A DNA stretch of 15,079 nt from UBA7396 sp036172015 (GTDB lineage: Bacteria > Patescibacteriota > Gracilibacteria > BD1-5 > UBA6164). Shown here one piece after another: positions 1-8,840 of the stretch. The stretch covers positions 1-15,079 of the forward strand of contig JAVHSE010000038.1 in the NCBI GenBank assembly GCA_036172015.1, given 5' to 3'. Under the pieces are notes generated by a model. The model had not been told where the DNA came from, searched no databases, and worked only from the letters and a program-made list of their open reading frames with translations. Within the stretch, counting starts at the first letter, position 1. The number at the start of each line of letters is the position of its first letter. The translations under genes were made by a program, and so were the position numbers.

Positions 1-1253
1 AAGTAGCCATTTTTTGTATTTTTTGATGAAATCATATGGGTTGATAGTAACGTTTGTTCTTTTCATTTAGGAAATTTATATTGATATATTGATTCAAAAA
101 TTCTTTTGAGATAAAATTGATCTGATCTATTTGGAGTATTTAAAATTAATTGTTGAAATTCTCATCCCAAAGAGAAAAAAATATCAAAATCTTTTTGTGT
201 TCCCTCATTGATCAATCGTTTTATCAAAGGATATATTTTCTCTTTTTCTATTTTGGTAGAAAGAAAAGTCATCTGTATACCTGTCCATTGAATTTCTTCA
301 TTATTTTTATTTTTTCATAATTGAAGATCTAATCTTTCTTGTATAGTTTGACTCACTCGATTCCTGAAAGGAGTAACTTGTTTTAAAATATGTTTTCTTA
401 AGATAATGGGGAGACTTTCTATATATGCAGTTAGATCACTGTGTTTGGTTGGATTATTATAGAGCTGACTCAGTATTTTAACTTGATCAATATCTAATTC
501 ACTCAAAGCAATTAATCACCAAATATCAAATGTAGTATCATTTCACTCTCCTCCATCTCAAAAACCTTCTTTTATAAAATCTATAGTAAATAATTCAGAT
601 AAATTTATTATTTTTGATTCACTATCTTCTTCAATAAAATCATGTAAAGCTCAAACTTTATCAGTAATTTGAGGAATGTTATTTAATTGTATGACAGCAT
701 TTTCGAAAATTTGTAAATTTTCTTCTAATGCTGTATATAAAATTGGTAAAACTATATTGAGAGACTTGATATCATGATGGTCTTCATTATATCTCACGGT
801 AGCAGAAGTATACTCTAAATTTTTATTTATATATGTTTCTAAATCAGCAGTATATTCTGGATATTTTTGTGAAAGTTCTTTCACTTTTTCTTTGATTTTT
901 TCTTTGATTTCTTGAGTTTCTTTTTGAACTTTTGGTGAAATATCTTGTTGAAACATATCTTCATTTGAGTCAATTCTATTATTTACATTTTCAAAATATA
1001 ATATCAATTGATTCACGATTTCAATTTTTTGTCTTATAGGAGTTGTTTTATTTATTGCTTCATTATATTTTTTATCTATGAGAGAATCATTACTTGATCA
1101 TCATATTTTTCCATCACTTGTAAATGAAATCATTTTTTCTAATTCTCATAATTGGTATATTTTTGCATTTAAATCTGCTTGAGTTATATTTTCATTTCAT
1201 TGAGTTTCGGTATTTTCTGTTCCAGTTGGATTTTGTGCTTGTGTATCTGCCAT
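1..1253 (-). CDS. Large hypothetical protein, C-terminus cut by the window edge
   Basis: I do not recognise this protein. It reads from ATG at 1253 to the window edge without TAA or TAG, giving at least 417 residues; several TGA codons inside must be read as glycine. It starts MADTQAQNPTGTEN, a polar, probably disordered leader that closely matches the start of the 1241-aa protein at 4056-7781. Residues about 95-135 are rich in K and E with heptad-like spacing (KVQKETQEIKEKIKEKVKEL) and probably form a coiled coil. Near residues 225-240 there is an acidic, glycine-rich patch (EGFGDGGEGND). No signal peptide or membrane segment is evident in the visible part. It lies 10 bp downstream of the 742-aa gene on the same strand, so the two are probably co-transcribed. 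There is no convincing Shine-Dalgarno sequence before the ATG. Existence of the gene is well supported; function is unknown. Confidence 0.85.
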
Positions 1254-1263
1254 AATTTATCAA

Positions 1264-3492
1264 TTAAGAATTAATTTTTATATTTTTTCTCAATTTTCAA
1301 TCAAGAAATCATGTATTGAGGTCAATATATTCTTGAAAAAATCTTTGTTCTATATTCGTTCTATTATACATTCCATTTACTTCAGCTCATCAGAGAACTG
1401 ACACATTATTTTCTGTTATAAATTGTAGTTTCGTCGTTTCAATGTTATCAGAGTTTGATGCTATTCCAATAGATTTTAAAATAGTTTTTAAAAATGTATT
1501 GAATTCATTTTTATTGATAAAATCATCTTTTGAATTAAAAGTCATCGGATTTTCAAGAGTTTTAAAAATATTTTCTTTATATTTCCATAATTTTGATAAT
1601 CATAATTCATCGAGAGTTTTTTTAAAATCAATCATATTGTTTAAAGCATTTTTATTTGTTAAAACCATGGTTAATTCTTGACTATTCATTTCTATTTTTG
1701 TTCCAGTTGGAGTATTGAGCGAATAGAGTCCTGGAGTAGTTTGTGTATACGATACTTGTGTTCCATCGGTATAAGAAAAAGTTGTTGCTTGAGTTGACGA
1801 TGGTTCAATATTTTGTGGATGAGTTTGTATATTATCTTTAGCTTCTCTTTTTTGTTTTTCCTCTGGATATTTTTGATCAAATTCTTTTTGTGATTTTTCA
1901 ATATTTTTGAGTTGTTTATTTAAATCAGTATCTTTTTTTCTGATATTACTGAGTACTGTTGAATAGTTAAGTGTTCAGTTTGCAACAGCTTGTATTTGAG
2001 GTGTAGTCATCTGAGATAAAATTCTTTGAGTAGCATTAGTAGAACTTGTATTTAAATCATTTTGTTTTTTAGATTTAGTTAGCTCTTGTAATTTTCTTGT
2101 TAATTCATCAATAAGATTTATATTTCAAGATTTCTTTGCTTGCTCGAGTTGTTTTGTATAATCACCCAATTTAAAACTTATTTTTGTACTTTCGTGAGTA
2201 TTACTTACTTGCTGAGTTTCTAAAGATTTTTTTACAGTTTTTTCTTCATCAAGAGTTGCATGATTTTTTTCATTAAATTTATGAATTATTTTGAATACAT
2301 TTCATAATTTTTCTGGAGTTAAATTTGAATTTATATTATTAATAAGTTCCTCTATAAGTTTTTCTTTTTTTTCTTTTGATAAAATTTTAGGAAGAGAATT
2401 AAAAATCATGAGTTTTAATTGAGAGTTTTTCTTTTCTCATTCATTTGCTAGTTTCGATATAATTTCTTTTTTTTCTTCTGGATTTAAATTTGAACTCTTT
2501 TGTAAGTTTTTTTCTAATTCTTGCGGAGTTTTTGACTCTAATATTTTATTGAAAAAATCAGAGATAGTCTTTTTTACTTTTTCAACGGTTTGTACTACCG
2601 TTTCTCAAAAATCTTTTAAAATTTGAGTAATTTTATCAATATTTCAAAATCAAATAGGATTCTCTTTAACACTATTATTTCTTACTACAAAATCTAATGT
2701 TTCTTTTGATTTTTTATCTCAATAAGTTTTCGTAAGATGTTCTTTTTTTAACTTATTATTTCCATTTAAATAATTCAAATAATTACGAATTTCTACATTT
2801 GAAATATTTTGAAGATCATCGGTTTTTAATCTCTTTTCAACTTCTGATAATGATTTGATGTAATTTCATTTTTCTTTCGAAAATCACATAATATTTCATT
2901 GTGAATCATATCCATTATGTCCTTTTCAGAAAGTTTTTTCTATCAATTTTCCTTGAAAAATATTGATATCTTTTTTATCGGTTAATTCAGATAGAGATGT
3001 TCTTTCATATCATATCTTTCAATCTGGTTTTGAAGTATATATTTTATTGGTATAATCAAGTGCTTTTTTTACTGTTTCATAATTCCAATCAGAAGAATTT
3101 ATATCTTTATTGAGAAAGTTTGATATTTTAGAATATTCTATTTTTGTGTTTGTTCCTTTTGAATAATCTCAAACTTTTGAAACCAATCTATTCCATAGAT
3201 TGGTTTCATCTCCTATTTTTTCATTTTCAGCCAGTAAAACTATATCAGTAAGTTCTGACATGATTTTTATTCTTTCTTCTTTCGATATCTTTTTATCATT
3301 TTTAATAGCTTCTTGAATAGATTTTTCTAAATCGATATATTCTTGTTTAAATTTATTATATAAATCATTATTTCATGTTTCTTTTACTCTTTTTAAAATT
3401 TCATATCATTCTTTTAAAGCACTTTGAACTTCATTATCATTTCAAACTTGATTTGATAAAATTTGATAATTTTTAATTTCTTGTAAATCCAT
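1264..3492 (-). CDS. Hypothetical 742-aa charged, helix-rich protein
   Basis: I do not recognise this protein. I followed the frame codon by codon from ATG (3492) to TAA (1264-1266) and found only TGA codons inside, read here as glycine. It is Lys/Glu/Asn rich and looks mainly helical, with no signal peptide or membrane segment, so it is probably cytoplasmic unless exported by an unusual route. Stretches around residues 290-420 (for example VEKVKKTISDFFNKIL and NPEEKKEIISKLANEGEKK) and 470-600 (YTKQLEQAKKSGNINLIDEL) suggest coiled coil. A Ser/Thr/Gln-rich, low-complexity stretch with tyrosines (FSYTDGTQVSYTQTTPGLYS) precedes a C-terminal helical part containing MNSQELTMVLTNKNALNNM. It is the first gene of a two-gene minus-strand unit; the next gene starts 10 bp after its stop. 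Its promoter should lie in 3493-3643, shared with the divergent Fe-S carrier gene. A structural or scaffold role is possible but not shown. Confidence 0.85.
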
Positions 3493-3643
3493 AAGTTTTA
3501 ATAAATATATAATTTCCTTTATTTTAGCATATATAAAGTTAAAAAGCAAAAAATGACTCTTAAATTATTATATTTTTGTTAAAAAAATTGTAAAAAATCA
3601 TTTTTATTTATATACTTATAAAAATATTTTTTAATTCATACAT
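3493..3643. promoter_or_regulatory. Divergent intergenic region with a likely promoter for the Fe-S carrier gene
   Basis: This 151-bp AT-rich gap separates two divergent genes and so must hold promoters in both directions. On the plus strand TTGTAA (3587-3592) and TATACT (3611-3616) are 18 bp apart, a reasonable sigma-70-type pair that would start transcription about 20 bases before the ATG at 3644. On the minus strand there are several TATAAT-like stretches but no pair I would single out. The base composition makes chance matches likely. Confidence 0.35.
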
Positions 3644-4012
3644 ATGATTTTAGATATAGATCAAAAAATACTGACTTCTTTTAAAGAAAAAGATATAAAA
3701 ATTTATTTTTATGATGCTGGATGTGAGTGAACAAAAATTAATTTTACCACTGAATTTGAAAAAGCAGGACTTGAAAATATTTCTCTTTTGGGAAAAAATA
3801 TCTTTTTTGAGTGAAAAGATAGTGATAAACTTGATGGAGCAAAAATTCTTCCAAAAGTTTCTGATAATTCTCAACATTCACAAAATGATAAATATTTATT
3901 TCTTTCTCCTAAAATACAATCCCGTTGTTCATGCGCGACCAGTTTTTCATTTGAGAAAAAACTCATAGAAAAAAGTAAATTAGAAAAGCTCAAATGAGCT
4001 TTTAAAAAATAA
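3644..4012 (+). CDS. A-type iron-sulfur cluster carrier, IscA/ErpA/HesB-like (122 aa)
   Basis: A-type carriers bind an Fe-S cluster or iron through three conserved cysteines and pass it to target proteins in the cytoplasm. Here Cys27 lies in DAGCEGTKI, matching the family's GCxG element, and Cys95 and Cys97 lie in SRCSCATSFSF, matching the C-terminal CGCGSSF element. The middle segment (NIFFEGKDSDKLDGAKI, residues 52-68) resembles the usual strand with the 'LDGA.I' pattern. At 122 residues it is slightly longer than typical members (about 105-115 aa), with a loop rich in Ser, Asn and Gln near residues 72-82 and a Lys-rich tail. Glycines 29, 57 and 118 are encoded by TGA. It stands alone: no cysteine desulfurase or scaffold gene is in the window. 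Its stop codon lies inside the terminator stem. It is diverged, so which A-type subfamily it belongs to is open. Confidence 0.78.
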
Positions 4013-4033
4013 CACTGAAAGTGTTATTTTTTT
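4004..4033. terminator. Bidirectional intrinsic terminator between convergent genes
   Basis: A perfect 13-bp stem (4004-4016 with 4020-4032) closes on a GAA loop. The core is AACACT-GAA-AGTGTT, flanked by six A on the left and six or seven T on the right. Read on the plus strand, it gives a hairpin followed by a U-run for the Fe-S carrier gene; read on the minus strand, it does the same for the 1241-aa gene that stops at 4056. The TAA stop of the carrier gene (4010-4012) is part of the stem. Confidence 0.85.
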
Positions 4034-4055
4034 GAGTATGGGGGAGTATTAGTTT

Positions 4056-7000
4056 TTAGTCAGGAGTCATAGCATCGTATATTCCTCAATATATAAATCA
4101 TCAAAGGTTATAAATAATCATTTCTTTTACATCATCTATTCATAAATTATCTTCAAAATAGACTACTCCAGAAGCTATTCATGTATTCAATGCTAATCTT
4201 TTATAACTCGATAATTTCGCATAACTATTCGCTTTATCTCATAAAATCAATATTTTAGATAAATCAGAAGTTTTATTTGTAGAATTTAAAAGAGTATCAA
4301 TTATTTGAGTGAAACTTCTTCCTGGTTTTGTTAACTCACTAAATAAGTTTTTCAGATTCATTATTTCCTTTCAAGTATAATGAGATTTTTCAACCCATTT
4401 TGTAAATGTATCACTTAATTTTTGAATATACTCAATTTTTGGATTTGGTATTTTAGCTAAATCAACTCAAAAACTTTTTAAAATATTAGGGGTATTTTTA
4501 TTTATATAAGTAATCAATTCATCTCACTGTAATACTGTTCTATCTTTTGTTAATACAACAACATCTCAACTTTCAAAAGATACCTTATGTCAATCTACTA
4601 TTTTTGTTTTGCTTAAATTAGCTCATTTTATTAATGAACTTAATTTTCAAATTTGTTTTATTTCTTCTCAAACTTTTGTTAGGTCTATAATTTTTATTAT
4701 ATCATCTTTACTTCATCTTTTTTTAGTTCAATTCAATTCTATATATTCAAATTCAAATTTTCAAGTTAAATTACTTTTTCATGTATTTTTTATTTCTATT
4801 CATCAAATAGTTTCTGTTTTTCATACTGGTATTGAAGATATTTTTTTAGAAGCAATATTTTGAAATATTTTAGATTCGGTAGTTGAAAGAGTTTTTGCAC
4901 TAGTATTTATTGTGTTTATATTTTTCCATTTATCAATATTAGTATTCACTCATTCAATAAATTCATCTATAGTTGCTTTTCTTTGTAATGATGGTTGTCA
5001 AAGAGGTCCAATTTCTAATATTTCTTTTCAACTTCTTCAAGAAATATTACGTATTGTCCAAATAGTTCCATCATCTGCTAAGAATTGAAGATGACTTTCA
5101 ACATCATTAGGATTTACACTTTTTCTTATTTTACGAATATCAGATTTATTTATGTGTCTAGTGGTAAAATTTTCAATATTTGTTGGTTTTATACCTGTAA
5201 TTTTTGTAGTATCTTTTGCTTTATTGAATGAATTTTTCATCATTTCAGCTACTTTTGTCTTCATTTCTCAAAATTTTGCTAATCTTTCAGGAGATAATTT
5301 AGAAATATATTTTGCAAGTTTTTCTCATTTTGTTAATAACCTTACTCATGGGATAACTCAAACTCATGCAAGTATATTATCAAGTAATTTTTTATCAGTT
5401 CTATATTCTTCTGGGATAGCTCCAGAATTTTTTAATAGAGAAATCATCAAATCTTCATCTTTAAAAGCATCTACAGCTCAATAGGTTCATCAAATAACAG
5501 CTCAAGGAATAGCCCAAATTCAAGTAGCAAATGTAGCGACATCATTTCCTAATAATACTCATACTCAAGCCATATACCACATAGTAGCATCACTTTCTAT
5601 TTTTTCATCTGCTGTAATTAATAAACTCAACTCACTCAGTTCATCTTTATTGTATCATATTTTTTTAAAAAATGATACATCAGTTTTAGTATCAAAAATA
5701 TCCCAATTATTACTATTTGCATCTAAGATTTCAAATGAAGTCCAAGTTTTATCAAATTCTCCATCATCTGTGAGAATAGCACGAAACATTGCATTGATTT
5801 GATCAATTTTCTTTTGTTCTTCTGGGGTAGGTGTATTTATTTTATTACTTTCTACTAAAACATAAGCACTTGGTAAAACTTGAGAATTTGTTTTTTCAAA
5901 TAAATCTTTTATTTGGTTATTTATAATCCATCTATTATTTTTAAAATTATTAAGTTTTCAATAATCTTTCATTTCTTTTGTTTTTAATGCTTCTATTTTC
6001 CCATCAATAAGTCATACCTTTCTCGAAATTGATTCTATAATTTTGTTCGTAATACCTGCATCTAATCAAGTCAGTTTTATTTGAATAAAATTTTTATACC
6101 CTTTCAGTAGTTTAAATAAATTTAATCAAAGACTATCAAGGTCTTTTGGTAACTTTTCTGATGTGTTTTTATCTAATTTAAAATAAGCACTAATTTCTTT
6201 TTTTTCTTGATCACTGATTACTTCTCAATTTATTGCTTCAGCTTCACTTTGACTTCCTTCTCAACTTGCAACTCATGCAACTCCAGCTCCAGCCACAACA
6301 GCAGGAGTATTAATAGTACGGCTCTCTCTTTCTAAATAAGCTCACATAGGTTCATTTGGATTCATTTTTGAATCTCAAATAATATTTTTTCTATCTTTAT
6401 ATAATTCCTTAAAGATATATTCATAATATTTTTTATCTTCGTCTGATATATCTTTAATTCAAATACTTGTAAAGTATGTTTTTAATTTTTCTGGATTTTT
6501 TTCAATGTCAAAAATTTTTAAATTACTCGCATCTGATTTTTTAAAATTCTCATTTTTTGATAATGCTTCCCATTTTGCTTGTAATTGAGGTTTATCTAAT
6601 CATCAATTTTCATCATTTTCAAAAAGATGATTATGTTTATCAAACAAACGATTTGGTTGTTCTACTGCTGTTTCTCCTTGAGAACTTGGTTTTTGTGGTT
6701 TTTTTTCAGCTTTATCGAGTCCATTTTTTATTTGTTCTCCAGCCCAACTCATTCATCCTCCAGCAATTCACATTCATGCAAGGAATCACATTAAAGCTCA
6801 TCATTTTCATCACATAAAAGCTCAAATAATCCCAAATATAACTCACAATAATCATCATCCATTATTAAAAGCTTCTTTGAAAGCTTCGATTGGATTATTT
6901 TTCCATTTTCTTGCTACTTCTTTTGCTTCATCTTCACTTTTTATTCCAAGAGCATATTTTTGTTCTTCTTTAAGAGTATTAATGGCATGAAAAAATCAAG

Positions 7001-7781
7001 CTTCTATTTTTGTTGAAGATTTTTGATAGCCATCAATAGCATTTTCTTCGATTCATTTTTTTTCATTATAGTAAATATCATCAAAGAAAGTGAGTAAAAA
7101 TTCTTTGTCAGCTTGATTATCAGTGATAGATAATTTAATATATTCTTTAAAATTCAGAAAACTCTGTTCATCGGCAAAATTTTCTTTTTTTATCGTGATT
7201 CATCATGTTTTTATATCAATTTCCATTCCGTATTTTTTGAAATTGAGAGCATATTTTTCCATCAATCTCCCGGCATATTCACTGGTTGTTCATGGTTTTT
7301 TATCCGTTTCAATCAAATACCCATCCAGACTCGAAGTTCTATATAAAAGAGCTTTATTGAGACCAGAAATACTTATTTTTCATGATTGAATATAACTATT
7401 AAGTAAACTTTGATATGCCATTGTTTCTTCATGAGTTGCAATATTGAGGTTTGATCTCAAGCTTTGTACTCAAGCTTTGAGAGTAATTTTTTCATTTTTT
7501 ATTTGTTCAATAGAAACTCATCTTTTATTGAGTCCAGACAAAATTCATCAAAGTAAAAATGGTTTCATTTCTTCACTCGTTTCGGTATAAATGTCTAAAT
7601 ATGTTTTCACTAAATCAAGAGGCATTTTATCTTCTTCGATAGCTTTTTTTAATTTCTTTAAAGAATCTTGTGTTTCTGCTTCGGTTTTTATTTTTCATAA
7701 TTCAACCTTTACTGGTGGTTGTGGTTGAGGTGATGGAACTGGTGTTTCAGGTGATGGATTTTGTCATTGAGTTTCTGCCAT
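4056..7781 (-). CDS. Giant 1241-aa hypothetical protein with glycine-rich hydrophobic segments
   Basis: I do not recognise this protein. I followed the frame from ATG (7781) to TAA (4056-4058); only TGA (Gly) interrupts it. The N-terminus (MAETQGQNPSPETPVPSPQP) is a Pro-rich linker nearly identical at its start to the protein encoded at 1-1253. Residues 308-344 form a glycine-zipper-like hydrophobic segment (GGGLLGVIFGIIGAFMGG onward, 16 Gly in 37), long enough to cross or insert into a membrane once or twice with a short Lys break. Residues 493-507 are Ala/Gly/Val rich, residues 734-770 are again hydrophobic (MWYMAGVGVLLG, then GIWAIPGAVIGG), and residues 804-814 read LAGVGVIPGVR. The C-terminal 400 residues are polar and lack membrane segments. 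There is no classical signal peptide. The arrangement recalls large surface or polymorphic-toxin-like proteins with an internal membrane-inserting region, but I see no toxin or secretion domain to prove it. Confidence 0.85.
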
Positions 7782-7924
7782 ATTTTGTACATTAAAATAT
7801 AAATATGTTTTATTTTACCATATATTTTTTTATTTTGCAAAAAATGAGCTATTTTTTTATTTTGCAAAATAGAACTTTTTTTATAATATAAATTTGAATT
7901 TTATTTTTACATCTATTTTTTCCT
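7782..7924. promoter_or_regulatory. Divergent promoter region between the 1241-aa gene and ftsX
   Basis: Both neighbours are transcribed away from this 143-bp gap. For the minus strand, TTGCAA (7835-7840) and TAAAAT (plus-strand ATTTTA, 7812-7817) are exactly 17 bp apart, placing the start about 25 bases before the ATG at 7781. For the plus strand, a perfect TATAAT lies at 7882-7887, about 37 bases before the ftsX ATG; its -35 partner is unclear because the nearest TTGCAA (7862-7867) is only 14 bp away. Two copies of a palindromic repeat overlap these elements and are listed separately. Confidence 0.5.
7824..7869. repeat. Two direct 19-bp repeats, each carrying the palindrome TTTTGCAAAA
   Basis: The 19-base sequence ATTTTTTTATTTTGCAAAA occurs at 7824-7842 and again, identically, at 7851-7869. 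The start-to-start spacing is 27 bp. Each copy ends in the perfect 10-bp palindrome TTTTGCAAAA, extended to 12 bp (ATTTTGCAAAAT) in the second copy. The first palindrome overlaps the -35 element proposed for the minus-strand gene and the second lies just upstream of the ftsX -10 box. A dimeric regulator could use them as operators. A local slippage duplication in A/T-rich DNA is the plain alternative. Confidence 0.6.
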
Positions 7925-8821
7925 ATGTTGTACAGACTTTTTAAATACTCAATTAAAAATATTTTAAGAAATAAATTTTTATCATTTTCTTCGGTTTTGG
8001 TTTTAGCTTTGCTTATGTTTTTTATCAATATATTGATGATTCTCCATAATTTAAGTAATAATCTTATTGAAGCGATTAATTCAAAACTGACTATTTCACT
8101 CTATTTAAAAGATGAATACCCAAAAGATTCGATTGATGTTACAAAATTAACCAATGATATTGAACGAAAAACTCCAAATATCAAAATAGAATATAAATCA
8201 AAAGATGAAGTTTTAGAAGAAATGAGGAAAAAAGATGAAGAATTAGTGAGTATTATCAAATCACAAAACCCACTTCCAGCAACCCTCAATCTATCAAATA
8301 TAGAAATGAAAGAATATGAAATTCTCAATACTATTATTGAATGAAAACTCTATGTACTTTCTGATTTTAAAACCAATTCTATTTTTGATTATAGGACTCA
8401 ATATGAAAGAATTATCAAAATAATTTGAATATTAAAAACCTTAAAACTCGCATTATATATTATTATTTGAGTATTTTTACTTTCTATATTTGTGATTACC
8501 TATTCTATTATTTGAAATTTTATTTATCATTATAGAGATGAAATTTATATAACGAAACTCGTATGAGGAAGTAATAATTTTATATATGGTCCTTTTGTTT
8601 TTCAATGAATTATATATTCCATTATTTGATTTTTTCTCAGTACCAATATTTTTTTATTTGTCGTAAATAATATCAGTATTTTTTTTGATAAATCAAAAGT
8701 AAAAGAGTATATTGTCAATAGTGATTTAAATTTTATACTTCTTTTACAACTTTCTATATTTATTATTACTGGTGCTTTGAGTTCATTTTTATCTTCAAGA
8801 AAATATATGAAAAACAATTAA
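7925..8821 (+). CDS. ftsX: Cell-division ABC transporter permease FtsX (298 aa)
   Basis: FtsX is the membrane part of the FtsEX complex, which passes ATP-driven movement by FtsE to cell-wall hydrolases or their regulators at the division site. The length and layout fit: a short cytoplasmic N-terminus (MLYRLFKYSIKNILRNK), a membrane helix at about 19-42, an extracellular domain at about 43-170, then three membrane helices at about 172-197, 222-248 and 268-290. The cytoplasmic motif ITKLVGGSNNFIYGPFVFQG (209-228) is the family's signature KLvGat..fIr.Pf..eG. ECD residues such as LTISLYLKDE and a Lys/Glu-rich helix also match. Glycines 140, 168, 182, 197, 214, 228 and 235 are encoded by TGA. ftsE, usually directly upstream, is absent: the upstream gene runs the other way. 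The stop is 19 bp before the ligase-protease fusion, so ftsX probably heads that operon. Confidence 0.9.
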
Positions 8822-8840
8822 TTATTAACGATAATTTTCT

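Noticed and set aside
1442..7389. Plus-strand open frames of 70-110 codons across the left half (for example 1442-1681, 4609-4863, 5152-5484, 6557-6817, 7123-7389)
   Set aside because: They are antisense to two long continuous code-25 genes, have AT-driven composition and match no known motif.
4056..7781. Phage tail tape-measure protein
   Set aside because: Length and hydrophobic segments fit loosely, but no phage structural neighbours are present and an IscA-like gene and ftsX flank it.
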